Shown in pieces: positions 24,896-36,800 of a DNA stretch of 64,000 nt (position 1 is the stretch's first letter; every line of letters begins with the position of its first letter). Origin of the DNA: Strigamia acuminata. Taxonomy: Eukaryota > Arthropoda > Chilopoda > Geophilomorpha > Linotaeniidae. The notes beneath the pieces are model-generated. The model was given only the letters and a program-made list of their open reading frames with translations, made no database searches and had not been told where the DNA came from. The translations under genes and the position numbers were made by a program. The stretch covers positions 11,656,001-11,720,000 of the forward strand of contig OX442319.1 of NCBI GenBank assembly GCA_949358305.1. The letters are read 5' to 3'.

Positions 24896-25032
24896 CTTTG
24901 TTTTAATTTTTAAGAGAATAAACCTTGTAATTTTATCCCCCAAAACTATCTCAATATTCACGGTTTTTGTTTTAACTTTAAAGAGAATAAACGTTTTTAT
25001 TTTATCCCCCAAAAAGCACTCAATTTTCACGG
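24896..25032 (-). repeat. 69-bp tandem duplication in leader of element A
   Basis: The word GAGAATAAAC recurs at 24914 and 24983, each followed by TTTTATCCCCCAAAA and later CACGG. Element B has a single copy of this block, so the second copy arose in the lineage of A. Confidence 0.7.
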
Positions 25033-25054
25033 TCCTTGGTGACACGTGAGAATT

Positions 25055-25888
25055 TTAGAATATCAAATGTTTGGCCAATCGAGGATGACCAAAAATTTGA
25101 GCGGTAATGCGTACGTAAATAAAACGTGACACAATTACCCTGCACAGTCTGAAAATAATTGACGGTTTGTTTTGCAACAAAGCACGCCAATAAACTCTTT
25201 TGAAAACAATTGACGGTTCGTTTTGCAACAAAACACGCCAATAACTCCTAACATTAAATTTTGACTCTACTGACAGCTTATTCAACTTGAAACTAGTCAG
25301 TTTTACTCGAAATAAATCTAATCTCCCCCGCTTATGGCGGTTATAGTGGAGAACTAAGCATGCAATGAAAAAACACTTCAAAAGTTGTAAAATAGACACT
25401 TTATCGAAATTTTCCCGAAAACCAACAAATGCAACTACCAAAATCCCATAAAGACACCTGATACTGTTCCCCTTAATAACCAAAATCTCCAAAATTTCAA
25501 TTTCATAAGGCAAAACACTGTAAAATGCAATTATTCCAGGGGCGAATCCGCTTTCCAACACGACGCGTTGTGTTATCCAGTGTTGTGACCTTGAACTCCA
25601 ACTGCATGCACACTTTTGTTCGTTTTCGCCGCCAAAGCAGTCCCCGTCGTAACTTCTGTCACGTTGAACGTTGACTCTTGACATGGGTGACGAAACACAA
25701 ACGTAATTTTCCTCCGTCGCACCAAACACTTTTTCAAACGTATTGATGATGCACTGGAAAAACTCACGAATTGCAGACGGAATCCTGGTCACGGCACCAA
25801 AAGCTTCGTATCTGTGTTGCAGGTCAACAAGACAGACAGAAAGGAATGGCGATGCGTATCCAAATTCAAGACACTTGAGCTCGCCCAA
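25055..25888 (-). CDS. Conserved leader open frame of element A (uncertain)
   Basis: An open frame of 277 codons that begins inside the 5' LTR (U5 end), crosses the primer-binding site and fills most of the leader. Element B has a 292-codon frame in the same place with similar residues in order: VTRIPS, EFF, VQRD, WITQR, FAPG-IAF. The predicted product has several hydrophobic stretches in its second half and no domain I recognise. The underlying DNA is also similar and another frame looks comparably conserved, so coding status is unproven. It could be an accessory protein made from unspliced RNA or simply structured leader RNA. In the spliced arrangement it would not be in frame with gag-pol. 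Confidence 0.3.
   Translation of the reverse strand: MGELKCLEFGYASPFLSVCLVDLQHRYEAFGAVTRIPSAIREFFQCIINTFEKVFGATEENYVCVSSPMSRVNVQRDRSYDGDCFGGENEQKCACSWSSRSQHWITQRVVLESGFAPGIIAFYSVLPYEIEILEILVIKGNSIRCLYGILVVAFVGFRENFDKVSILQLLKCFFIACLVLHYNRHKRGRLDLFRVKLTSFKLNKLSVESKFNVRSYWRVLLQNEPSIVFKRVYWRALLQNKPSIIFRLCRVIVSRFIYVRITAQIFGHPRLAKHLIF
25157..25244 (-). repeat. 37-bp direct repeat pair in leader of element A
   Basis: Two near-identical 37-bp words start at 25157 and 25208 (51-bp spacing), each containing TTTTGCAACAAA, which echoes the LTR terminus GCAACA. Element B lacks this duplication. Confidence 0.7.
25780..25799 (-). other. Primer-binding site of element A
   Basis: The sense strand reads TGGTGCCGTGACCAGGATTC, beginning with the TGG expected to pair with a tRNA CCA end. 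It continues into sequence resembling the complement of a tRNA acceptor and T-arm. It lies 15 bases downstream of the LTR end rather than abutting it. The tRNA type is not assigned. Confidence 0.65.
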
Positions 25889-26239
25889 GGTCGTATGGCG
25901 TGGTTAGTACGAAAATCGCACTGGAAAGCAATAAATCCGCAACAAATGGCATTGTTGAACCGCTGGAACAATGTGGAGAACACCTGCACCAAGTATCCAA
26001 TAGGTGGCGGAAACATAAGTTGGCCTGAGAATTTTTAAACTACTCACTACACATTGAATGTGTTTGAAAATAAGCCTAAAACAAGAGCTAATAAAACACA
26101 ACACATTTATTCAAAGGTTGGTTAATAACTGAAGAAATTACAGCAATTAGATTGGTTCTTAGAGAACCGCACATGCGCAGTACCGAATATGGCACGCGCC
26201 AGGCCGATAGCGGCGAAATACAGATACACGAAAGATTCC

Positions 26240-26253
26240 GTTACCATGGTAAC
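26240..26253 (-). promoter_or_regulatory. Perfect RFX X-box palindrome, 5' LTR of element A
   Basis: GTTACCATGGTAAC, the promoter-side copy of the palindrome in the 3' LTR. It would sit in the transcription control region of the element. Confidence 0.65.
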
Positions 26254-27039
26254 GGAGGAAACAAGATTACGGCAAAGTTGGCATTTGCTTAAAAATGCAC
26301 TAAAAATACATTGAATTACATTGAAATGACCACAAGAATGCGGTGAACAAAAAAGCTAATCACAACAATGTCCAAAAACACGTTAAACAATGAGATATTT
26401 GCAATAAACCGATCTCGGAATGAAAGGATTGAAAATAGCCAATCACAGGCTTCGAAAATTACATAACGATCACATTTGAATTTCGATCGGTACAAAAGCA
26501 CAAAATTATCAAAGAATACATACTGAATAATAACGCAATGTAATAGTAAATGCAAATTATGTGATATAAAATACATAAACAACGATTACTAAATGTAAAC
26601 AGTCGCTTGGGACAAACATGGCGACCGGCGAACATAACAAAGGTGTTGGATCAAACATGGCGTCCGGCGAACATTACAAAAGCTTCAAAACAACACGAAA
26701 ATGGAATAAAAAGCACTAAATGTAATTATGCAATAAAGAATAGATTAAATAATAAGAATATTTGTTCATTCTCTTCACAAAACACCGAGTGATTACACAC
26801 AAGTTGAATAAATACGAATTTATCGGCCAAACGAACATTCCCGGCTGCGCTTTTATGGCAGACGGAAACGAACGTTCAAACCAATCAAACGGAACTTCCA
26901 AAGCAGTTTTGATGCATCTAGATAGAAAGAGCATGCTTGAATTAGTCTAAACGAATGCTTAATAAAAATCCAAGTGATTTGAAAAGTACTAAACAAAAGG
27001 TTAGAAGGCGGAACCGTAACTTTACGGGAAACAGAAAAA

Positions 27040-27047
27040 TGACGTCA
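27040..27047 (-). promoter_or_regulatory. CRE palindrome, 5' LTR of element A
   Basis: TGACGTCA, upstream (sense) of the X-box by about 0.8 kb in the 5' LTR. Confidence 0.55.
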
Positions 27048-27376
27048 CTAGCATCGCAATTGTATGCTAGGTAACGAAATTTGCACCAAAACAGTTCGAA
27101 ATCAATACAAACTCTCAAAAAACAAGTGAATAAGTCAATAAATGCACGGAATAAGATATTTGAAATCAATACAAAGCATAAACATTACTGAATATTGAAA
27201 AGTATGAATAAAAATCAAGTCAAAACACTTTAATAAGCAATAAAAAAATCTGAAAAGTGAAAAATACCAATTAGGCAAAGGAAATTAAAACACTTAAAGA
27301 TTTTAATCAACTCAAAGTAAATGGTAAAAATATTGACAATAAAATAGCACAACAATTTCTACGCTGTCTTGCAACA

Positions 27377-30300
27377 ACTTAGCACAAACACCACAAGATC
27401 AATGTCTCTGAATGTTCTGAAATAGTGTTTAAACCTTAGTAGAAGGCTTCAATGTTAGTTTTAGCAACATCCAAGCAATAATTTGAAAGAATAAACTTTT
27501 GATCTCATTTGGCATCACAGTTGACTTAGCACAAACACCACAAGACCAATGTCTCTGAATGTTCAGAAATAGTGTTTAAACCTTAGTAGAAGGCTTCAAT
27601 GTAAGTTTTAGCAACATCCAAGCAATAATTTGAAAGAATAAACTTTTGATCTCATTTGACATCACAGTTGACTTAGCACAAACACCACAAACCAATGTCT
27701 CTGAATGTTCTGAAATAGTGTTTAAACCTTAGTAGAAGGCTTCAATGTAAGTTTTAGCAACATCCAAGCAATGATTTGGGAGAATAGACTTTTGATCCCA
27801 TTTGACATCACAGTTGACTTAGCACAAACACCACAAGACCAATGTCTCTGAATGTTCTGAAATAGTGTTTAAACCTTAGTAGAAGGCTTCAATGTAAGTT
27901 TTAGCAACATCCAAGCAATGATTTGAAAGAATAAACTTTTGATCTCATTTGACATCACAGTTGACTTAGCACAAACATCACAAGACCAATGTCTCTGAAT
28001 GTTCTGAAATAGTGTTTAAACTTTAGTAGAAGGCTTCAATGTAAGTTTTAGCAACATCCAAGCAATGATTTGGAAGAATAAACTTTTGATCTCATTTGAC
28101 ATCACAGTTGACTTAGCACAAACACCACAAACCAATGTCTCTGAATGTTTAGAAATAGTGTTTAAACCTTAGTAGAAGGCTTCAATGTAAGTTTTAGCAA
28201 CATCCAAGCAATAATTTGAAAGAATAAACTTTTGATCTCATTTGACGTCACAGTTGACTTAGCACAAACACCACAAGACCAATGTCTCTGAATGTTTAGA
28301 AATAGTGTTTAAACCTTAGTAGAAGGCTTCAATGTAAGTGTTAGCAAAATCCAAGCAATAATTTGAAAGAATAAATTTTTGATCTCATTTGACATCACAG
28401 TTGACTTAGCACAAACACCACAAACCAATGTCTCTGAATGTTCTGAAATAGTGTTTAAACCTTAGTAGAAGGCTTCAATGTAAGTTTTAGCACATCCAAG
28501 CAATGATTTGGGAGAATAGACTTTTGATCTCATCACAGTTGACTTAGCACAAACATCACAAGACCAATGTCTCTGAATGTTATGAAATAGTGTTTAAACC
28601 TTAGTAGAAAGCTTTAATGTAAGTTTTAGCAACATCCAAGCAATGATTTTGGAGAATAGACTTTTGATCTCATCACAGTTGACTTAGCACAAACATCACA
28701 AGACCAATGTCTCTGAATGTTCTGAAATAGTGTTTAAACCTTAGTAGAAAGCTTTAATGTAAGTTTTAGCAACATCCAAGCAATGATTTGAAAGAATAAA
28801 CTTTTGATCTCATTTGACATCACAGTTGACTTAGCACAAACATCACAAGATTAATGTCTCTGAATGTTCTGAAATAGTGTTTAAACCTTAGTAGAAGGCT
28901 TCAATGTAAGTTTTAGCAACATCCAAGCAATGATTTGAAAGAATAAACTTTTGATCCCATTTGACATCACAGTTGACTTAGCACAAACATCACAAGATCA
29001 ATGTTTCTGAATGTTCTGAAATAGTGTTTAAACTTTAGTAGAAAGCTTCAATGTAAGTTTTAGCAACATCCAAGCAATAATTTGAAAGAATAAACTTTTG
29101 ATCTCATTTGACGTCACAGTTGACTTAGCACAAACACCACAAGACCAATGTCTCTGAATGTTTAGAAATAGTGTTTAAACCTTAGTAGAAGGCTTCAATG
29201 TAAGTGTTAGCAACATCCAAGCAATAATTTGAAAGAATAAATTTTTGATCTCATTTGACATCACAGTTGACTTAGCACAAACACCACAAACCAATGTCTC
29301 TGAATGTTCTGAAATAGTGTTTAAACCTTAGTAGAAGGCTTCAATGTAAGTTTTAGCAACATCCAAGCAATGATTTGGAAGAATAAACTTTTGATCTCAT
29401 TTGACATCACAGTTGACTTAGCACAAACACCACAAGACCAATGTCTCTGAATGTTCTGAAATAGTGCTTAAACTTTAGTAGAAGGCTTCAATGTAAGTTT
29501 TAGCAACATCCAAGAAATGATTTGGGAAAATAGACTTTTGATCTCATCACAGTTTACTTAGCACAAACACCACAAGACCAATGTCTCTAAAGGTTCTGAA
29601 ATAGTGTTTAAACCTTAGTAGACGGCTTCAATGTAAGTTTTAGCAACATCTAAGCAATGATTTGGGAGAATAGACTTTTGATCTCATCACAGTTGACTTA
29701 GCACAAACACCACAAGATCAATGTCTCTGAATGTTCTGAAATAGTGTTTAAACTTTAGTAGAAAGCTTTAATGTAAGTTTTAGCAACATCCAAGCAATGA
29801 TTTGAAAGAATAAACTTTTGATCTCATTTGTCATCACAGTTGACTTAGCACAAACACCACAAGACCAATGTCTCTGAATGTTCTGAAATAGTGTTTAAAC
29901 CTTAGTAGAAGGCTTCAATGTAAGTTTTAGCAACATCCAAGCAATGATTTGGAAGAATAAACTTTTGATCCCATTTGACATCACAGTTGACTTAGCACAA
30001 ACATCACAAGACCAATGTTTCTGAATGTTCTGAAATAGTGTTTAAACCTTAGTAGAAAGCTTCAATGTAAGTTTTAGCAACATCCAAGCAATAATTTGAA
30101 AGAATAAACTTTTGATCTCATTTGACGTCACAGTTGACTTAGCACAAACACCACAAGACCAATGTGTCTGAATGTTCTGAAATGGTGTTTAAACCTTAGT
30201 AGAAGGCTTCAATGTAAGTTTTAGCAACATCCAAGCAATGATTTTGGAGAATAGACTTTTGATCTCATCACCGTTGACTTAGCACAAACATCACAAGACC

Positions 30301-32180
30301 AATGTCTCTGAATGTTCTGAAATAGTGTTTAAACCTTAGTAGAAAGCTTTAATGTAAGTTTTAGCAACATCCAAGCAATGATTTGAAAGAATAAACTTTT
30401 GATCTCATTTGACATCACAGTTGACTTAGCACAAACATCACAAGACCAATGTTTCTGAATGTTCTGAAATAGTGTTTAAACCTTAGTAGAAAGCTTCAAT
30501 GTAAGTTTTAGCAACATCCAAGCAATAATTTGAAAGAATAAACTTTTGATCTCATTTGACGTCACAGTTGACTTAGCACAAACATCACAAGACCAATGTC
30601 TCTGAATGTTTAGAAATAGTGTTTAAACCTTAGTAGAAGGCTTCAATGTAAGTGTTAGCAACATCCAAGCAATAATTTGAAAGAATAAATTTTTGATCTC
30701 ATTTGACATCACAGTTGACTTAGCACAAACACCACAAACCAATGTCTCTGAATGTTCTGAAATAGTGTTTAAACCTTAGTAGAAGGCTTCAATGTAAGTT
30801 TTAGCACATCCAAGCAATGATTTGGGAGAATAGACTTTTGATCTCATCACAGTTGACTTAGCACAAACATCACAAGACCAATGTCTCTGAATGTTATGAA
30901 ATAGTGTTTAAACCTTAGTAGAAAGCTTTAATGTTAGTTTTAGCAACATCCAAGCAATGATTTGGGAGAATAGACTTTTGATCTCATCACAGTTGACTTA
31001 GCACAAACATCACAAGACCAATGTCTCTGAATGTTCTGAAATAGTGTTTAAACCTTAGTAGAAGGCTTCAATGTTAGTTTTAGCAACATCCAAGCAATAA
31101 TTTGAAAGAATAAACTTTTGATCTCATTTGACATCACAGTTGACTTAGCACAAACATCACAAGACCAATGTCTCTGAATGTTCTGAAATAGTGTTTAAAC
31201 CTTAGTAGAAGGTTTCAATGTAAGTTTTAGCAACATCCAAGCAATGATTTGGAAGAATAAACTTTTGATCCCATTTGACATCACAGTTGACTTAGCACAA
31301 ACATCACAAGACCAATGTTTCTGAATGTTCTGAAATAGTGTTTAAACCTTAGTAGAAAGCTTCAATGTAAGTTTTAGCAACATCCAAGCAATAATTTGAA
31401 AGAATAAACTTTTGATCTCATTTGACGTCACAGTTGACTTAGCACAAACACCACAAGACCAATGTCTCTGAATGTTTAGAAATAGTGTTTAAACCTTAGT
31501 AGACGGCTTCAATGTAAGTTTTAGCAACATCTAAGCAATGATTTGGGAGAATAGCATTTTGATCTCATCACAGTTGACTTAGCACAAACACCACAAGACC
31601 AATGTCTCTGAATGTTCTGAAATAGTGTTTAAACTTTAGTAGAAAGCTTTAATGTAAGTTTTAGCAACATCCAAGCAATGATTTGAAAGAATAAACTTTT
31701 GATCTCATTTGACATCACAGTTGACTTAGCACAAACATCACAAGACCAATGTCTCTGAATGTTCTGAAATAGTGTTTAAACCTTAGTAGAAGGCTTCAAT
31801 GTAAGTTTTAGCAACATCCAAGCAATGATTTGGAAGAATAAACTTTTGATCCCATTTGACATCACAGTTGACTTAGCACAAACATCACAAGACCAATGTT
31901 TCTGAATGTTCTGAAATAGTGTTTAAACCTTAGTAGAAAGCTTCAATGTAAGTTTTAGCAACATCCAAGCAATAATTTGAAAGAATAAACTTTTGATCTC
32001 ATTTGACGTCACAGTTGACTTAGCACAAACACCACAAGACCAATGTGTCTGAATGTTCTAAAATAGTGTTTAAACCTTAGTAGAAGGCTTCAATGTAAGT
32101 TTTAGCAACATCCAAGCAATGATTTTGGAGAATAGACTTTTGATCTCATCACAGTTGACTTAGCACAAACATCACAAGAC
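27377..32180. repeat. 147-bp satellite array, block 3
   Basis: The same satellite, resuming mid-monomer after element A and ending at ...CACAAGAC where element B is inserted. Monomers here carry more private substitutions than block 1 (for example AATAAATTTTTG and one-base losses such as TTAGCACATCC). This suggests less recent homogenisation. Confidence 0.96.
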
Positions 32181-32474
32181 TGTTGCGGTCTGTCAACACC
32201 GAATAGAAAAGATTGGGGTCGGGGCTATTTGAATTTCCCGCTTCTAAAAACTCAAGTGATCGTATTGTTAAATTCGTACGAAAACCGCGCTGAGAACACA
32301 AATCCGCACTGAAAACTATTGTTGAATGCATGGAACATTGATGGGAACACCGTTGATTAATATCCAATGGAGTGCTGAATCAATGGCTAATCCAGGGAAA
32401 GGCTTAACTACTCACAACACATTGAAAACTAAGGTTGAAAATAGAAAACACGGGAGTAAACAAAAAACAACTTG

Positions 32475-32480
32475 TTTATT
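32475..32480 (-). terminator. Poly(A) signal in 3' LTR of element B
   Basis: Sense strand AATAAA followed by a T/G-rich stretch. It matches the position of the signal in element A. Confidence 0.5.
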
Positions 32481-32608
32481 AAAAAGTTGGTTGAGAACTG
32501 AATAAAATACACTGATTACATTGGTTCCTGAGGAACCGCACATGCGCAGTGCCCGTTATGGCACACGCCAAGCCGATAGCGGCGAAATACAAAAACAAAA
32601 GAAACTCC

Positions 32609-32622
32609 GTTGTCATAGCAAC
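32609..32622 (-). promoter_or_regulatory. X-box-like palindrome, 3' LTR of element B
   Basis: GTTGTCATAGCAAC, with an intact second half-site (ATAGCAAC) and one mismatch in the first, flanked by CC and GG as in the other LTRs. Confidence 0.5.
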
Positions 32623-33366
32623 GGAGGAAACGAAATCACAGCAAAGTTGTAGTTACATAAAAACTGCACGAAATAAAGATTGCGACATACCAAAATGACC
32701 ACAAGAATACCAGGAATAATTAATCTAATCACAACAATATGATCAGAAAAGTAAAACAATGCAAACGGAGCGAAAACAATGATCGTCAAGCAGACGATCG
32801 AGACAGCCAATCAGCGTCAAGCAAAATGAGGTAATCAAAACATTTGAATTCCGAACGGAATAAAAATGCAAAAATAGCAAAGAATACAGGTGAAAACACT
32901 TCGAAATGAAATAATAAATAAGAATAATAGTATAATAAATTCAAAGCAAACGATTACATCATCAAAATTGCCGATAAATCAACATGGCGCCCAACGGTCA
33001 CCGAATCGGCGGCAAAACAACACAGTTTGAAAATACAAGTTTAAGATTTGAATAAAAACACCTGACATTGTTGAAATAAATATAGGAAATATTATTTCCT
33101 GAACAAAATCACACTATTTAATCAAAACTACACTGAAATGGATCGTAACACGAACGAAACGAACATCATCGGCCGCGCCCATGTGGTGGCCGACGACGAA
33201 CGTTCGTAACGTCGAAACGAAAACTCTATGACAAAATCTGAGCACACCAAACGAAAGAGCACACCTGAATTAGTACAAAACAATACTAAAACACAACAAA
33301 ACTACCTTTAAAAGGTGAAAACGAAACGTTAGAAGTTCTGAAATAACAAGACTAGGAATTGAAAAA

Positions 33367-33374
33367 TGACGTCA
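33367..33374 (-). promoter_or_regulatory. CRE palindrome, 3' LTR of element B
   Basis: TGACGTCA followed by CGCGT, the conserved LTR position. Confidence 0.55.
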
Positions 33375-33802
33375 CGCGTATAGCGTAACTGTGCTGCATT
33401 TCGACGAATGCACTCAAAAATGCCGTACAACTAGAAAAATGCATTAGAATTGATAAAATAAAACAAAATACGCAATAAAACACCGAAAATATGTGACAAT
33501 AAATTGAATTATCCCATCTCACAACACTAAAACACTAAATAACACTGAAAAAGTTTAATAAGGCATAAAATGATTTAATATGAAAAATCCTCAAAAGAAA
33601 TTCAAACACATTAAATGCAAAATTTTCACAATAGTAAAAAATCCCTGAAAAACACACAACATTAGTTTAATTGGAAATAAAACACTGAACAAAATTGCAA
33701 TATAGCAGTAACTATTAATTCCACTCTGATTGCAACAACTTTGGTTGCAACAGAGAATTGCCGGCGAGAGAGAGAAAACACACAAAATGAGCTAGAAAAC
33801 AG

Positions 33803-36800
33803 TCAATCTAACTCCAAGATTCTAATATGTTTCACAGAGCGTCTTAGCTCTTTACCATCTGGAAGTACTACACTCACAATGCGAATTAATCCGTCATCAC
33901 CAGGAAAAATTTGTTTTATCCTGGCTAGAGGCCAAAAGTATGGGTTTGTTCCCATTTTCTCTAGAAGAACAATCTGGTCCACTTTGGGGTTCTGAAACGA
34001 CTTATCTCCTTTAATTTCATAAAAATTTCGTAGTTGCATCAGGTAACTCTTTTTCCATACACTCCAAAAATCCCAAAGGAATTGTCTTCTTTTCTTGTCT
34101 AGTTTCTTAAGATCACTTTTCTTGATAGCGTTTAAGGACTTATTTATCATGTACTTGGGCATTCCTCCCGTGAGGAAATTCTCAGGTGAGAGGATTCTGC
34201 CGCCATTGATGTTTTCATGTACGTACGACAAAGGTCGTGAATTAATAACAGAACTGACTTCCAAAACTAGAGTCTGAAGAGTTTCCAAGTCCACTGTATG
34301 TCGAAGTAAAACTTTTCGTAATTTGTCTTTGACAGATCTCACTAATCTTTCCCACGCTCCTCCCATCCAGGGTGAGAGTGGTGGGATAAAAGTCCATATT
34401 ATTCTTTTCTCGGAAAGAAATGTTTTGATGTCGATGTGACCAATCAATTTTCCCCATGACTGGATTTGTGTGCTACCCTTTTCAAATGTTTTGCTGTTGT
34501 CGGAAAATACTTTTGCTGGACAACCGTAGCGAGCACAAAATCTTCTGAATGCCAATAAGAATTTTTCTGTGGTCAAATCTTCGGAAACTTCAAGATGTAA
34601 GCTTCTCGTGACCATACAAGTGAATAATAAAATGTAGGTTTTCTTCAGTTTTTTCTTGTCTTTTCCAACGAAAATAGGTCCTAAGTGATCAATTCCCGTG
34701 TGTTGGAAAGGAGCTGATGGTGTTATTCTTTCCTTTGGTAATTCTCCAGTAGAAGGATTATTTCTTGCGAGTTTCGTCCTTCTGCAAATTGCACATTCTC
34801 TTATGACAGTCTGAACGGTTCTGCGTCCTCTGAGAATCCAAAATTTTTCACGAACTCGGTATAACGTCTCGCTCAAATCTCCATGCATGAGATCGAGATG
34901 AATCTTGCGAATTATTAGTCTGGCTACCCAGCTTTCATTATGCAACAAAATCGGGTATTTTTCATCAAATGAGAGCAAAGACAATTTTAGTCTGCTGCGC
35001 AAACGCAAAAGTCCATCTTCATCGAGAAAATATTCAAAATTTTTCAAGGGGGAAGTTCTTCCGATTTCAGTCTTGTTTTCCACTGCTTTGATCTCTTCTC
35101 GGAAATAGATTCTTTGTGAAAGCTGCAGAATCCGAATTTGGCTGTATTCCATTTCGCTTTGAGCGAGATCTTCGCCGCAAAAACGATGAGACTTCCAGCG
35201 CATCATGAATGAAAATACTCGGACTAAACGGTTGAAACTTCTAAACCTCCGGAAAAACTTGCTTAAAAATGTCTCTTTTATTTGAATACTCAAAACTACT
35301 ATTTTTCTTTCTTCTTCGGGTAATTGTTTTTGCACTATTTCTTTCTTTTCAATAGTAGAAACGTCCACGCCATTCCACCAAAGTTTATTTGCCATTAATG
35401 TTTTTGAGTTGTGTGGACGGGTCAATAGGTCAGCTGGATTGAATTCGGTTGGCACATGAGACCATTGCTCAGGCTTGGAAAAGGAAATAATTTCCTGAAC
35501 ACGGTTCGAGACATACGGCTTCCAAACATTTTTGTCAGAATTAATCCAGGCGAGTGTGATAGTGGAGTCCGAGTAGTAACGAACTTCAGTGACAGGGTAT
35601 CCAGGAAGAAAGTTCTCGAGCAGATATTTTGTCATTCTGACTCCAACCACTGCTGCTGTTAATTCGAGTCGAGGAAGAGTTACTTTTTTGGCTGGCGCAA
35701 TACGGCATTTACTTAACAACAATGTTCTTTTGCCCTCCACGTTGACGACAAAAATCGTGCAGCCAAATGCTTTTGTGCTGGCGTCACAAAAAACTTCTAG
35801 GATTATGTCCTGACCTGAATAAGTATTTAACCAACGTTGAACTTTTAGTTCCTTGAGTTGTTGGATGTCGGAATTCCATTCTTCAATTTCTTTTTTCTCT
35901 GAATCAAGAATCTTTTCATCCCATTTTTTCGTCCGAGCCCAGATCGCTTGAATGAGCAATTTCATTTGAAGAATCACAGGAGCCAAGAGTCCCATGGGAT
36001 CGAAAATTGATGCTAAAAATGAGACCACTTCTCGCTTCGTAATCGGAATTTTTTCAATTTTCGGTATTTTAAACATTATCATGTCCTTTTCTGTGTCCCA
36101 AAGTATGCCGAGCATTTTTATGATTCCAAGACTAGAAAACTCTTCGCCCCGCATGTGGAATCCCTCTTTTTTCAAGTTCTCAAAGACGTCTTTACTGCAA
36201 GTCGCCCACTTCACAAGGGGAAGTTTTCCGCTGTCTAAAATCATTTTTAATCTCTCGCAATGTGTCGTTGTGTCGGCTGGAAAATCTCCTCCAGATGTTA
36301 AGTCATCCATGAAAATTCCATCATCTAGCGCAACAACTTCTTTGGCGTGTGTTTTTTCGAATTGTTTTGCATGTTTTCTAATGGTTGCGCATAGGAGGAA
36401 TGGTGAGGAAATAACACCAAAGGGCACGACGATCATCCTCAGGATCATAATGTGGTTCCATAGGTTTTGCCACGAATAGGGCTGTTTAAAATAATCACGA
36501 GCCACCCACAGAAAGCGTAGAAAGTTTCTTTGAGTTGGGTTGATCATAACTTGCAAGAATGCTTGTTTAATATCGGCTATTATCGGAATGCAATAGAGAC
36601 GAAATCTCACAATAACAAGAATTAAGTCAGGGTTGAGGGAAGGTCCCGGAAATAAACAGTCATTGAGGGAAAGTTTTCCCTTCTTGGATGAAGACGCGTT
36701 GAACACTATTCTAAATTTGGAAGTATCTCGATCCTCTTTTATGACGGGGTGGTGAGGTATATTATATATCCCCTTCTTGAGAAAACGCTCCTCCTTTGGG

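Larger units (their letters stand above)
24850..25767 (-). other. Candidate leader intron of element A
   Basis: On the sense strand a GTGAGT donor (first base 25767) lies just after the primer-binding site. A pyrimidine/A-rich acceptor ending CACAG (last base 24850) lies 30 bases before the gag-pol ATG. Element B has donor and acceptor at matching places, which is the main support. Splicing is an inference. Confidence 0.4.
17956..27376 (-). mobile_element. Complete BEL/Pao-type LTR retrotransposon (element A)
   Basis: A 9421-bp element inserted in the satellite. It has two 1562-bp LTRs, a leader, and one gag-pol frame on the minus strand; no envelope frame was found. The flanks read ...GACTT before and ACTTAG after, consistent with a 4-bp duplication ACTT. 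I found one difference between the LTRs (T at 19318, C at 27177), so the insertion is recent. The frame has no stop or frameshift and all catalytic motifs are present, so it may be autonomous. The family call rests on the DUF1759/DUF1758/A17-like order and the single fused frame, which are hallmarks of BEL/Pao. Confidence 0.95.
25815..27376 (-). repeat. 5' LTR of element A
   Basis: 1562 bp, offset exactly 7859 bp from the other LTR and differing at one noted base (27177). As the 5' LTR it should supply the promoter. It contains the X-box, CRE, YY1-like and NRF1-like words at positions matching the other copy. Confidence 0.95.
32181..33752 (-). repeat. 3' LTR of element B
   Basis: 1572 bp, TGTTGC to GCAACA. 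It contains an X-box-like palindrome, a CRE, a CACATGCGCAG word and a YY1-like AACATGGCGCC. Confidence 0.95.
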
